A stretch of DNA of 64,000 nucleotides. Origin: Bradyrhizobium huanghuaihaiense. Lineage in GTDB: Bacteria > Pseudomonadota > Alphaproteobacteria > Rhizobiales > Xanthobacteraceae. Positions 16,483 to 25,962 of this stretch are shown piece by piece. Within the stretch, counting starts at the first letter, position 1. Each line of letters opens with the position of its first letter. Both the position numbers and the translations under genes were made by a program. The stretch lies in assembly GCF_007830635.1 (NCBI RefSeq), contig NZ_VLLA01000012.1, positions 124,001 to 188,000 on the forward strand, written 5' to 3'. The notes under the pieces are model-generated. The model was given only the letters and a program-made list of their open reading frames with translations, did not search any database and was not told the DNA's origin.

Positions 16483-16968
16483 ATGAGCCTTCAATCCGTT
16501 CGCGCCTTCTTCGCCGAGAATGCCCCCGACATCTCCGTCATCGAATCCCCAATCAGCTCCGCCACCGTGACGCTGGCGGCCGAGGCCTATGGCGTCGAGC
16601 CGGGACGGATCGCCAAGACGCTGTCCTTGCGGATCGGCGAGCGCGTGATCCTGATCGTCGCCGCGGGCACCTCGCGCATGGACAACAAGAAAGTGAAGGC
16701 GCAGTTCGGCGGCAAGCCGAAGATGCTGGGACTGGAGGAGGTCGCCGAGATCACCGGCCACGAGGTCGGCGGCGTCTGTCCGTTCGGACTGAGGGCGCCG
16801 CTGCCGGTCTATTGCGACGTGTCGCTGAAGGCGTTCGACGTGGTGGTGCCGGCTGCGGGCTCGACCCACAGCGCGGTTCGCATCACGCCAGAGCGGATGG
16901 TGGAACTGACCGCGGCTGAATGGGTCGATGTCTGCGAGCACAGGCCGTCGGGCGGCTACGGCGCGTAG
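16483..16968 (+). CDS. YbaK/EbsC-family aminoacyl-tRNA deacylase
   Basis: 161 residues, a single-domain trans-editing protein that hydrolyses mischarged aminoacyl-tRNAs. Features are the central Lys in RIAKTLSLRIGERVILIVAAG (about 45), EITGHEVGGVCPFGL (about 88-102) and AGSTHSAVRI (about 125-134), matching the INS/YbaK fold. It closely follows the dehalogenase gene. Which tRNA it edits (Pro, Cys or Ala type) is not clear from sequence. Confidence 0.87.
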   Translation: MSLQSVRAFFAENAPDISVIESPISSATVTLAAEAYGVEPGRIAKTLSLRIGERVILIVAAGTSRMDNKKVKAQFGGKPKMLGLEEVAEITGHEVGGVCPFGLRAPLPVYCDVSLKAFDVVVPAAGSTHSAVRITPERMVELTAAEWVDVCEHRPSGGYGA

Positions 16969-17064
16969 TCATCGACCGCGGCGCGCAGATCGAGCGCATT
17001 TGACGCCCGCTATAGCCTCGACTGCCTGATGCATTTGCCGGTCAGGGAGGCTACCATAGGGGCC

Positions 17065-17898
17065 ATGACCGACGACAAGGTGAAACGACGACTGACCACC
17101 GTCCTCTGCGCTGACGTGCACGGCTATTCTCGCCTCATGGAAGCAGACGAGACGGGAACGCTGGAGACGCTCCGCCGCTACCGCACTGCCATTGCGGGAT
17201 TGGTGGAACGTCATGACGGCCGCATCGTGAATACCTGGGGCGATGCCGTCATCGCCGAGTTCGCCAGCGTCGTCGAGGCCGTGCAATGTGCGGTCGAGAT
17301 TCAGCAGGAAATTTCCAACCAGGATTCGGATCCACCTCACACACCCCCGATGCGGTTTCGCATCGGCATCAACCTCGGAGACGTGATGGTGGACGGTTCC
17401 GACATCTATGGCGATGGGGTCAATATCGCGTCACGACTGCAAGAACTCGCCGACCCCGGCGGCGTCGTGATCTCGAGCTCCGTCTACGATCAGGTGCACA
17501 ACAAATTATCCGTTGGCTTCGACTGTCTCGGTCAGCGACCAATGAAGAACGTTGCGCCCATGACCAGCTATCGGGTGACCATGAGCGGCCGGACCGATCA
17601 GGGACGGAGCTTCGCGGTCGACGAAAGCCCCACTCGCCGCGAGGAAGCCGGTCCCCTGCGGATTGGCGACAGGCACGAGCCATCCTCGTGGATGCATGTC
17701 GTCTCGGATGGGCTGGCAAGGCTGCCCCGCCCGGTTGCAGCGGCCCTCACAGTGTCGGCCTTTCTGCTTCTGATCAATGTTTTCACCGGCATGCACAAGA
17801 TCTGGTTCCATTGGCCAGTCGCAGCACTGCTCTTCGGAGTTGTCTTGCGGACAGCGCTCCGACATCGACCTCAGTCGGACAGCAAGGGGGAGCGCTGA
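17065..17898 (+). CDS. class III adenylate/guanylate cyclase with C-terminal membrane segments
   Basis: 277 residues. The N-terminal catalytic domain (about 8-175) has the metal-binding VLCADVHGYSRLM (Asp17) and NTWGDAVIAEF, then FRIGINLGDVMVDG, YGDGVNIASRLQELADPGGVVISSSVYD: all class III cyclase landmarks. A Pro/Arg linker leads to two hydrophobic segments (about 222-240 and 248-262), a short 2TM tail that would tether the enzyme to the membrane. Many rhizobial cyclases have TPR or CHASE domains; this one has only the 2TM tail. I chose ATG 17065 (AGGGG upstream); 17029 is a possible alternative start. Confidence 0.83.
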   Translation: MTDDKVKRRLTTVLCADVHGYSRLMEADETGTLETLRRYRTAIAGLVERHDGRIVNTWGDAVIAEFASVVEAVQCAVEIQQEISNQDSDPPHTPPMRFRIGINLGDVMVDGSDIYGDGVNIASRLQELADPGGVVISSSVYDQVHNKLSVGFDCLGQRPMKNVAPMTSYRVTMSGRTDQGRSFAVDESPTRREEAGPLRIGDRHEPSSWMHVVSDGLARLPRPVAAALTVSAFLLLINVFTGMHKIWFHWPVAALLFGVVLRTALRHRPQSDSKGER

Positions 17899-18116
17899 AC
17901 GAAGCGGTGCCCCTCGGTGTTATTTCACGGCGACGACGATCAATGCGAACCACGCGCCTCGCTCGCGAGGCCTGGCCTGTTCGCAACACTCGGAATCAAC
18001 AGGATTGGTTTCAGGCCGCCGCGCGGTTTCACTCGACCAACGGCGCCATCGCGGCGTCGTCAGAAGCACAGCCAACGTCGCACGATACCGTAACTTCGAC
18101 ACCGTTCAGAATGGCG
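17899..18116. other. intergenic region after the cyclase gene
   Basis: No supported gene or clear signal in about 220 bases between the cyclase stop and the dispersed repeat. Confidence 0.45.
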
Positions 18117-18240
18117 CGCTAAAGCGCGTTGAGATTGGGACGAATCATCATCGCGCTTTAGGTTGTTGTTTGAGCATGATCTTTCGGAAAACAGCTGCCA
18201 CTTTGCGCTAACGCGGCCCTCCGGGTCCGGATCATGCGCT
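18117..18240. repeat. dispersed rhizobial repeat, AAAGCGCG...GATCATGC type
   Basis: Two nested-style inverted pairs: AAAGCGCG (18121-18128) with CGCGCTTT (18152-18159), then GCATGATC (18174-18181) with GATCATGC (18230-18237). I recognise the sequence AGCATGATCTTTTCGGAAAA-like as a common intergenic repeat of Bradyrhizobiaceae. It abuts the stop codon of the next gene. Confidence 0.75.
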
Positions 18241-18589
18241 AGTCGTCATCGTCATAAGTCCGCGGGAATGTCGGCGCAGCGGCGGGCGGCGGTGGCGCAG
18301 AATTATAGCGCGGTGGCGGCACGGCGCGACCGCGCGGCACCGGCTGCACCTGATTGTTGGACTGGAAAACCGCACGGCAGGCGCTCGACAACTGCGGTGT
18401 GTTCTGCTGCAAGCAAGCCACGATGCGGTTCCTGTCCGGAATCTGGTCGCTGCACAGGCGCCACACATCTGGTGTGCAGGCCATCTGCTGTTCCATGGTT
18501 CCGCGATATTCCTGGGCGAATGCTGCGCTCTGGGCGAAGATGCCGCCGATCGTGAGCGCCACACCCAGCGCAATCCGCTCTGCTCGCAT
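18239..18589 (-). CDS. secreted Cys-containing hypothetical protein
   Basis: 116 residues. A signal peptide MRAERIALGVALTIGG...AFA is cleaved near residue 25. The mature core, MACTPDVWRLCSDQIPDRNRI followed by VACLQQNTPQLSSACRAVF, has four regularly placed Cys in a helical pattern seen in many rhizobial secreted proteins. The tail is Pro-rich (PRGRAVPPPRYNSAPPPP) and ends in TYDDDD. Likely periplasmic. No function known. Confidence 0.75.
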   Translation of the reverse strand: MRAERIALGVALTIGGIFAQSAAFAQEYRGTMEQQMACTPDVWRLCSDQIPDRNRIVACLQQNTPQLSSACRAVFQSNNQVQPVPRGRAVPPPRYNSAPPPPAAAPTFPRTYDDDD

Positions 18590-18734
18590 GTCCAGATCCT
18601 TCTCGATTCCTTCGAATTCTCATCAATCAATGAGGCGGAGGCGGGTTCTGGGCCAACAACTAAACGTGAAAGCAGGAACTCGATCTTTCCGGTGATTTTG
18701 CGCCTGCGTCGAGGGCGACGGCGACGTCCCTTCG

Positions 18735-19718
18735 TTAACTGCGGCCGTCCGTTTCCATCTGCCGTACCTTCGCATCGGAAGGCGTCATGCCAAAGCGCCG
18801 GCGAAAGGCTCGGTGAAAATACGAGACGTCGTTGAAGCCGGAGAGATAGGCTAGGTCGCTGATCTTGGCCGCCCGGTGCATCGGATCGCGCAGTAGCCGT
18901 GCCGCCCGCAGCAGCCGCTGTTCCAGCATGAACTCCGAGAACGTGACGCCGCTGCGCTCGAACAGCAATTGAATGGTGCGAGGGCTGGCGCGATGGCGCC
19001 GCGCGAGGTCGGCGAGCGCGAGGCTGCCGTCGCCGAGCCGCGCCAGAATGTCGGCCTTGATGGCTTCCAGCCGAGCCGCGGGGAGGCCGCGCTCTTTCGC
19101 CAATTCGGTGGCGTCGCGCCTGCCCCCGAGCACCAGCACCATCAGATCCATCAGGTGTTGCGAAACGGCGTGCTGCGCCAGCGCATCTAGTCCCTCGGCG
19201 TGTTGAACCGCGAAGTCGTAATATCGATGCAGCAGCGCAGTGAGCGCCGGGTTATGATCGAGTGGCCGCGCAACGCTGTCTTCGGCATCGGGGCAATAAG
19301 ACAGCAGCGTCTTGCGGTCGAACAAAGCCGCCTTGTTGCCGCCCTCCTCGAGCTGCGAGACGAATGCGCCTTTGATGGAGGCGTCGATGAGACTGATGCC
19401 CAGCGGCGCGACTTCGAGCGCGCGACGGCCCATGACCGCGTGCAACGGCGAATCCGGCGCAATCAGCAACGCCAGATTATCGCTGGCGTTGAGCGTCATG
19501 AATCTGATCGGCGTGCCGTTGCAGAAGGATATGGTTGCCTGCGGCAACATCAATGCTTTGACGTCGCAGTGAAAAGAGCCCTCGGACAAGGGCGCAAGAT
19601 CAGCTGCCATCACGCGACGGCAAAATTCCTCCCGCCACATCTCATAGGCCGGCCCACGCGGGTCGCCGGTATAGCCGAGGCGCGGCGGGCCGTGGATCGA
19701 TTGGTCATCGGCCGCCAT
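18735..19718 (-). CDS. AraC-family transcriptional regulator
   Basis: 327 residues. The C-terminal AraC DNA-binding domain (about 225-320) has both helix-turn-helix units: SLALADLARRHRASPRTIQLLFERSGVTFSEF and KISDLAYLSGFNDVSYFHRAFRRRFGMTPS. The N-terminal 200 residues are a cupin-like sensor similar to the AraC-binding-like domain (PF14525). The ATG of MAADDQ gives the expected length; an upstream in-frame start adds 25 Arg-rich residues. Target unknown; the divergent autotransporter is a candidate. Confidence 0.83.
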   Translation of the reverse strand: MAADDQSIHGPPRLGYTGDPRGPAYEMWREEFCRRVMAADLAPLSEGSFHCDVKALMLPQATISFCNGTPIRFMTLNASDNLALLIAPDSPLHAVMGRRALEVAPLGISLIDASIKGAFVSQLEEGGNKAALFDRKTLLSYCPDAEDSVARPLDHNPALTALLHRYYDFAVQHAEGLDALAQHAVSQHLMDLMVLVLGGRRDATELAKERGLPAARLEAIKADILARLGDGSLALADLARRHRASPRTIQLLFERSGVTFSEFMLEQRLLRAARLLRDPMHRAAKISDLAYLSGFNDVSYFHRAFRRRFGMTPSDAKVRQMETDGRS

Positions 19719-19997
19719 CGGCGCGCGTCTCCGGTCTGGTGTAGCGGAATACCAATATCGCCTTGGCGGATGCGCGCAACGCGCCTCAGACAAGGTTGCG
19801 CGTCAGGCCATCTTGCTTTGCGCCTTTGTCCATTTGGTACGTCAACGCCTCGCGCTGCCAGCCCAGCCATGCGTGGCGTCGCCGCAACAGGCCGGCGCAA
19901 ACCGGCGTCCTTGCGCCATTAGCCATCATGCGTTTCGCACGGCTCCAAGAAACGGCGCGGCGTCCCCGCTAGCAGTTCAGAGACTGCCACGAGGGAA

Positions 19998-22611
19998 TTG
20001 TTGTCGGTGCCGATTGGAATACAGACCCGCGCGCAAGACGTCGTGACGGCCACCGTCCTGCGCAACAGGCTGCTCGTCACGACGGCACTCGCGCCGCTGG
20101 TGCTCGCCGTATTGCCGGTCCTGATCCCCGAGCCGGCGCTCGCAGCCTGCACGGTGACCGGCACCGGCACGATCGGCGCGCTGAACTCGGGCGACGTTGC
20201 CACCTGTACCGGTCTCGGCAACACCGATCACATCAACGCCACCGGCGGCAGCAACGTCACCGTGAATGTCGGCGATGGCACGGCGACGTCGCTCATGCCC
20301 GGCGCAGGCATTCCCGCGGTCGTCTTCGACGGCACATCGAATTCGAATGTGACCGTCAACAACCAGGCCACGGTCTCCAATGATAGCAGCGCCGTGCTCC
20401 TCTCCAACGGCTCGAACAGCAACACCGTGACGATCGCAGCCGGCGCACTTGCCGAGGCTACGGGTCTCGCCGAGGCGGCGATCGTCATCGACAACTCGAA
20501 CGGCAACGTCGTCAACATTCGCGGGTCGGCAGCCGGCACCGGTGGAGGAACGATCGGGCTCCGCCTCATCGGAACCTCAGCCGGGAACGTCGTCACTGTC
20601 TATCAGGGCGGGTCGATCACCGGCGGCCACACTGGCGTGGAATGGCTTGCCGGCGGCAACACTCTCATCAATGCCGGCCGATCTCCGCCAGCTTCAGTCT
20701 GGGAATCCTCGGCTCTTCGGTGTCGATACCGTCATTAACTCCGGGACCATCTCCGGCGGCATCGATCTGATGGGCGGTGATGACGTGCTCACGCTCGTGC
20801 CCGGCTCGACGATCGTCGGAAACGTGCGCGGCGGGACCGGTGTCGACACGCTGGGTTTTGGCGGCGCCGGAAACGCCACGTTCGACCTCGGATCCCTCGG
20901 CACCGCCCTGCAGTATGACGAGTTCGAGTTGCTCGCGAAAACCGGTACCTCCGTCTGGACGCTGACCGGCACCACGGCGTTCAACGGCGCGACGACTGTC
21001 GATGCCGGCGGCCTGATCGTGAACGGCACGTTGCCGTCGGTGGTCACCGTCAACGGCGGTTATCTCGGCGGCACCGGCACGGTCGGCGGCATCGTCGTCA
21101 ACAATGGCGGCACGATCGCTCCCGGCAATTCGATCGGGACGCTCAACGTCAGCGGCAACGTCACCTTCAACGCCGGCTCGACCTTCCAGGTCGAGATCAA
21201 CGCCGGCGGCCAGTCGGACAAGATCGCGGCAACGGGCACGGTCACGCTCAATGGCGGCACGGTGCAGATCGTGCCGCTCGGCGCGGGCTTCCTCGCCAAC
21301 ACCCAATATACGATCCTCACCGCGACCGGCGGCGTCAGCGGCACATTCGCGACGCTCACGACCTCGGGCAGCCCGCTGGTCTCCGGGCAGCTCAGCTACG
21401 ATGCCAACAACGTCTATTTCATCCTGCAGCAGATCGGCGGCTTCGGCACGCTGTCGGGCCTGACGCCGAACCAGGCCGCAGTCGCCGGCGCGCTGGACCA
21501 GGCGCAGGCTGGCGGCGCATCGGCAGCCCTTGGCACCGCGATCAACACGCTGGCCGCACTCAGTACGCCGGGTATCAAGGCCGGCCTCGACGATCTCACC
21601 GGGCAAGTCCATGCCGACGGACGCCGCTTCAGCGCCGATCAGGCCGACATGTTCCAAAACTTCATGTGGAACGCCGGCACGCAGTCGCGCGGCGAAGCCG
21701 TACGCATGTCGGCCTCGTCCTATGCGGAGGAGCCGGCGGACCCGATCGGGAAGGCGCTGAGCCGTCGCCGCGCTGCGCCGCTGCAGAGTGTCTGGTTCGG
21801 CGGCTACGGCAATTGGGACAAGGTCGCCGCCAGCAACATTGCGTTCGGGACGAGCACGGCCGTCGGCGGTGCGGCGCTCGGCGCCGATCTCTGGCACATG
21901 CCGGGCTTCACCGCGGGCCTTGCAGTCGGCGCATCGACCGGCCAGTTGCGCATGGCCGGCCGCGCCGACCGCATCGAGGCCAATGCCGGGCATGCCGGCG
22001 TCTACGCGCGCGGCGAAGCCGGCGGATTCAATGTCGCATCCGCCATCAGCTATTCCTTCGCGGCACTCGATTCCTCGCGCACGATCTCGTTCCTCGGAGA
22101 AACTGCGACCGCCTCCTCGCGGGCGAACACTTTCGCCGTCTCGCTCGGCATCGCGCGTCCGTTCGCGGCCGGATGGGGCTTTATAGCCGAGCCGTTCGCC
22201 AAGGCCGACTGGTACGCGACCCGGCAGGGCAGCCTGTCCGAAACCGGTGCGCCCGGCGTCAATCAGCTGGTGCGGGCCGGCAGCTTCGACGTCGGCTATG
22301 GCACGCTGGGCCTGCGCGCCAATCACCGCGTGACGATGCCGAACGGCCATGCCGCGCAGCTTGGCGCGACAATTGCCGTGCGCCATGAGTTCACGGGCAG
22401 CGCCGCGACCACGACGGCAGCCCTCGAAGGCGCCCCCGGCATTCCGTTCGCGATCACCGGCGTTGAGCGCGCACGCACGGTGGCGCTCACCGGGGCCGAG
22501 CTCCGCTGGGACCTCACGACCGCGACGTCGTTCAAGGCCTCCTGGGAAGGCGCGTTCGCATCGGGATACGACCGGCACACATTGCGGGGACTGGTCCGCA
22601 GCGAATTCTAG
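19998..22611 (+). pseudogene. autotransporter outer-membrane protein, frameshifted near 20.69 kb
   Basis: The reading frame breaks near 20680-20715. Part 1 (19998 to about 20690) holds a long signal peptide ending PEPALA, then Asn/Gly/Thr-rich passenger repeats (NVTVNNQATVSNDSSAVLL). Part 2, in another frame to 22611, continues without loss of pattern at FGVDTVINSGTISGGIDLMGGDDVLTL, then NNGGTIAPGNSIGTLNVSGN and ends in a C-terminal autotransporter beta-barrel (from about 21785) with terminal RSEF. Together about 870 residues. The first frame runs on only to a stop at 20736-20738. TTG start with GAGGG ahead is assumed. It is either a recent inactivating indel or a sequencing error; barrel and passenger are otherwise well preserved. 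Confidence 0.8.
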
Positions 22612-22616
22612 GCCCC

Positions 22617-23603
22617 CTACTCCACCTTGCCGATCTTCTTCACCGCCGCGATCAGCCGCGCGCTGTCAGCCGCCACGAATTGCGAGAAGGCCGGCGCGTC
22701 CTGATAGGCGACGAGACTGCCTGATGTCTCGAAGGCCTTGAGCACGTCAGGGCTCGTCATCACCTGCGCCATCGCCTCACGCAGGCGGCTGGCGATCGGC
22801 GCGGGAAGAGAGCTCTGCGCGAACAGCCCGGCCCAGATGTACATCTCGACGTCCTTGTAACCGAGCTCCTGGAAGGTCGGCACGTCGGGAAAGCTCGCGA
22901 TGCGCTGCGCGCCGCAATTGCCGAGCACGCGCAGCTTGCCGTCGTCGACCTGCGGCTTCAGCGTCCCCGGTGCCGCCGCGATCGCCTGCACGGTGCCGCT
23001 GAGCAACGCCGTGAGCGCAGGACCCGCGCCGCGGAACGGCACGTGCATGAGCTTGATGCCGGCGCTGTTCGCAAACATTTCCATCGCCACATGCAGCGTG
23101 CCGTAGGGCCCCGACGAGCCATAGGTGATCTGGCCGGGACGCTTCTTCGCATCCTCGACGAAGTCCTGCGCGGTCTTCCAGGGCGCCGACGCGGGCACCG
23201 CGAGCAGCGTGGGGTCGGCCAGCACGCGCGCGATCGGCATGAATTGCGAGACCTCGTAGGCAGCGGGACGGTCGAACAGCCGGTCTGCCTCGGGCAGCAC
23301 CGCGAGCGAGGACAGCGTCATCAGCAGCGTGTAGCCGTCGGGCTCGGCGCGCGCCGCGGCGGCATTGCCGACCGATCCACCACCGCCGCCGGCGCGGTTG
23401 TCGACGATGACGGGCTTGCCGAGGACCCGTTCCAGCGCCATCGCGACCGGGCGCGCCGCGAGATCGGCCTGGCCGCCGGCCGGAAACGGCACGATCATGG
23501 TGATGTTGCGCGCCGGATAGGCTTGCGCGAAGGCCGGATCCGGCCAGGCAGCCCGCAGCAACGGCAATGCCGCAGCCGCGCGCAGGAGATCGCGTCGATC
23601 CAT
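22617..23603 (-). CDS. Bug/TctC-family tripartite tricarboxylate transporter substrate-binding protein
   Basis: 328 residues. It has a twin-arginine-like opening MDRRDLLRAAAALPLL and a cleavage site near AFAQA (about 27). The mature protein starts YPARNITMIVPFPAGGQADL, the classical Bug hinge motif, then GKPVIVDNRAGGGGGSVGN (about 66-84) and YGSSGPYGTLHVAMEMF. Bug proteins bind carboxylates in the periplasm. No TctA/TctB membrane genes are nearby, so this is an orphan, as is frequent in the family. GGAGG precedes the ATG. It converges on the autotransporter with a 5-base gap. Confidence 0.87.
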   Translation of the reverse strand: MDRRDLLRAAAALPLLRAAWPDPAFAQAYPARNITMIVPFPAGGQADLAARPVAMALERVLGKPVIVDNRAGGGGGSVGNAAAARAEPDGYTLLMTLSSLAVLPEADRLFDRPAAYEVSQFMPIARVLADPTLLAVPASAPWKTAQDFVEDAKKRPGQITYGSSGPYGTLHVAMEMFANSAGIKLMHVPFRGAGPALTALLSGTVQAIAAAPGTLKPQVDDGKLRVLGNCGAQRIASFPDVPTFQELGYKDVEMYIWAGLFAQSSLPAPIASRLREAMAQVMTSPDVLKAFETSGSLVAYQDAPAFSQFVAADSARLIAAVKKIGKVE

Positions 23604-23752
23604 GGTGGTGCCTCCCCCAGATTTTCTTTGTTTCTCCGGCCAGCCTAGCGTGGCGGCCGGCAAGAACAAGCCGTTTACGAAGCGTTAACCATGTCCGGCC
23701 GGGTGCGGAACGCATCGGCGGACCTGCGGGTTGCCCTTCCCGGGAGGGAGTG

Positions 23753-24010
23753 ATGCACAATCTTGGGACTATCGACGTCGCTCTGGACGAGATGCTGGTC
23801 AATCTCGCCGCGATCGTCTTGCGGCTTTCGGAGCCGGATGTGACGCGAACGCCGGAAGCTCGGCGGGCCCTGGCGAAATCCGTCCATCAATACGCGGTGT
23901 GCGCAGCCCACTCGACCGATCCGCGGGTTCACGAATTGAAGACGCGATTGGAAGGGACGCTGAAGCCGAACCTGCGCATCGTTGCGATCAACGGCGCGAA
24001 GGTGTCGTAG
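23753..24010 (+). CDS. small hypothetical protein (85 aa)
   Basis: 85 residues, predicted helical, beginning MHNLGTIDVALDEMLVNLAAI, with EARRALAKSVHQYAVCAAHS in the middle and a C-terminal RLEGTLKPNLRIVAINGAKVS. GGGAGGGAG precedes the ATG, strong support for translation. One Cys. No known family recognised. A palindromic repeat begins 8 bases after the stop. Confidence 0.65.
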   Translation: MHNLGTIDVALDEMLVNLAAIVLRLSEPDVTRTPEARRALAKSVHQYAVCAAHSTDPRVHELKTRLEGTLKPNLRIVAINGAKVS

Positions 24011-24018
24011 TCACACTC

Positions 24019-24098
24019 CGTCATTGCGAGCGCAGCGAAGCAATCCAGAGTGTCTCCGCGGTGGGATTCTGGATTGCTTCGCTGCGCTCGCAATGACG
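24019..24098. repeat. dispersed palindromic repeat, CATTGCGAGC family
   Basis: Perfect 30-bp arms, 24019-24048 and 24069-24098, with a 20-base loop. It is the tightest copy of the family in this window and lies between convergent genes. Confidence 0.9.
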
Positions 24099-24119
24099 AG
24101 ATCGTCGGGAACGCTCGCG

Positions 24120-25055
24120 CTACGCTCCCTTCACCTTCCCGCGCGGCCGCCGCTTGCAGGTGCCCGGGAGCTTCGCCGCGAGGAAATCGCCGAGGGCTTC
24201 GACGCGTGCGGGACGCGGGCCGCCGGGCGGGGTCACCAGATGCACGGCGCCTTCGGCCTGCTTCCAGTCCTTCAGGATCACTTCGACGGCGCCGGAGGAG
24301 ATCGCTTCGCCGACGATGAATTCGGGAAGCTCGGCGATGCCGAGGCCTGCGATCAATGACGGCATCACGGCTTCGCCATTGTTGACGCGAAGCGGGCCGC
24401 CCGGACGTACGCTCGCCTGCTCGCCGGCCGAATTGGTGTAGTGCCAGATGTTCGGCGTCGACATGTAGGCGTAGCTGAAGCATCTGTGCTCGGCCAGATG
24501 CATCGGATGCGTCGGGCGGCCGTGACGCCTCAGATAGGACGGCGCGGCCACGGTGAAGCGCGGCATGGTGAAGAGCCGGCGCGCGATCAGCGAGGAGTCC
24601 GGCAGCCGTGCGATCCGCACCGCCATGTCAAAGCCCTCGCCGATCAAATCCACCGTCGCATCGCTTAAGTGAAGATCGACCGAGACTTCCGGATAGGCCT
24701 CGAAGAACTCCGGCAGCAGCGGCGCCACCGCCTTGATGCCGAACGTCATGGGCACCGCGAGCCGCACCAGGCCGCGCGGCGCCACCGATTGCGCCAGCGC
24801 CTCGTTCTCGGCCGCCTCGCCGTCGGCGAGCAGACGCGTCGCGCGGTCGGCGAGCTTGTGGCCGGCATCGGTCAGCGCGAGCCGGCGCGAGGTGCGGTTG
24901 AACAGGCGGGCGCCGAGCCGCTCCTCCAGCCGGGTCACGGCCTTCGAGACCGTCGCCTTGGACATCGCGAGCTCGCTCGCGGCCCCCGCAAAGGACCGTA
25001 ATTCCACGACTTTTGCGAAAATCGCGAGCGCCTCGAAATCGGGGAGTTTTGCCAT
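24120..25055 (-). CDS. LysR-family transcriptional regulator
   Basis: 311 residues. The N-terminal helix-turn-helix (about 1-60) reads PDFEALAIFAKVVELRSF...KATVSKAVTRLEERLGARLFNRTSR. The rest is a periplasmic-binding-like effector domain (LVRLAVPMTFGIKAVAPLLPEF). It diverges from the SDR/pirin/WrbA genes and probably controls them. The C-terminus is basic (CKRRPRGKVKGA). Confidence 0.87.
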   Translation of the reverse strand: MAKLPDFEALAIFAKVVELRSFAGAASELAMSKATVSKAVTRLEERLGARLFNRTSRRLALTDAGHKLADRATRLLADGEAAENEALAQSVAPRGLVRLAVPMTFGIKAVAPLLPEFFEAYPEVSVDLHLSDATVDLIGEGFDMAVRIARLPDSSLIARRLFTMPRFTVAAPSYLRRHGRPTHPMHLAEHRCFSYAYMSTPNIWHYTNSAGEQASVRPGGPLRVNNGEAVMPSLIAGLGIAELPEFIVGEAISSGAVEVILKDWKQAEGAVHLVTPPGGPRPARVEALGDFLAAKLPGTCKRRPRGKVKGA

Positions 25056-25082
25056 GGCCTCGGTCCAATCGGAGAATTTCAG

Positions 25083-25097
25083 GAAACAATGCGTTTC
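25083..25097. promoter_or_regulatory. putative LysR-type operator
   Basis: GAAAC (25083-25087), AATGC, GTTTC (25093-25097): a perfect 5-bp inverted repeat in the 118-base gap between the divergent LysR and SDR genes. A second TTTCTA/TTTCTA direct pair follows at 25103-25114. Short, so tentative. Confidence 0.35.
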
Positions 25098-25173
25098 GAC
25101 AGTTTCTATTTCTATACCACAGGCGGAGGCTTATCCAAGGGTCAATCGCAAACCCACGGAATGGAGAAATCCA

Positions 25174-25926
25174 ATGACCAAGAAGCTCTCAGGCAAGGTT
25201 GCCCTCGTCACCGGCGGCTCGCGCGGCATCGGCGCGGCCTCCGCCCGCGCACTCGCCGATCAAGGCGCGGATGTCGCCATCAGCTATGTCGCCTCGCCCG
25301 ACAAGGCGGAAGCCGTCGTCACTGAACTGAAGGCCAAGGGCGTCAGGGCGCGTGCCTTCAAGGCGGACCAGGCCTCGGCGAAGGACGTGACGCAGCTCGT
25401 CAACGACGTCGCCAAGGAATTCGGCCGTCTCGACATCCTCGTCAACAATGCCGGCGTCGCCGCCGGCGGCGCTGTCAACGATGCCAATGCAGATACGGAC
25501 GCGCTGGCGCGCCAGGACCAGGTCAACGTGCATGGCGTGATCGCGGCGATCCGCGCCGCCTCGCAGCTGATGGGTGAAGGCGGCCGCATCGTCACCGTCG
25601 GCTCGATGCTCGCCGACCGCGCCTCGTTCCCGGGCCTTGCCGACTACGTCGCCACCAAGGCGGCCGTCGTCGGCTACACCAAGGGCGCGGCGCGCGACTT
25701 GGGTCCGCGCGGCATCACCGTCAACGTGGTGCAGCCCGGCTCGATCAACACCGACATGAATCCGGACGACGACCGCGACTTCGCGGAAGCCCAGCGCAAG
25801 CAGCACGCGCTGCAGCGCTTCGGCCGGCCCGAGGAAGTCGCCGCCGGCGTGGTCTTCCTCGCAAGCCCGGAAGCCTCCTTCGTCACCGGCACGGTGCTCA
25901 ATGTCGACGGCGGGTTTGGCGCGTAA
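25174..25926 (+). CDS. short-chain dehydrogenase/reductase (SDR), first gene of the operon
   Basis: 250-residue classical SDR: TGGSRGIG near residue 13, NNAG near 92, and the catalytic Ser and Tyr-Lys in VGSMLADRA and YVATKAA near 145-165. C-terminal SFVTGTVLNVDGG is typical. GGAGAAATCC precedes the ATG. It is followed by pirin (36-base gap) and wrbA, all under the divergent LysR. This context fits reduction of quinones or reactive carbonyls; substrate unproven. Confidence 0.87.
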   Translation: MTKKLSGKVALVTGGSRGIGAASARALADQGADVAISYVASPDKAEAVVTELKAKGVRARAFKADQASAKDVTQLVNDVAKEFGRLDILVNNAGVAAGGAVNDANADTDALARQDQVNVHGVIAAIRAASQLMGEGGRIVTVGSMLADRASFPGLADYVATKAAVVGYTKGAARDLGPRGITVNVVQPGSINTDMNPDDDRDFAEAQRKQHALQRFGRPEEVAAGVVFLASPEASFVTGTVLNVDGGFGA

Positions 25927-25962
25927 CGCCAAACCCCTCCCCTCCAATCAGGACCCACTTCC

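Noticed and set aside
20680..20740. Programmed ribosomal frameshift in the autotransporter
   Set aside because: No slippery heptamer, no downstream pseudoknot I can see, and such control is not known for autotransporters; an indel or sequencing error is simpler.
20668..22578. 636-codon minus-strand frame opposite the autotransporter
   Set aside because: The plus strand has the autotransporter passenger and barrel; the antisense has no domain.
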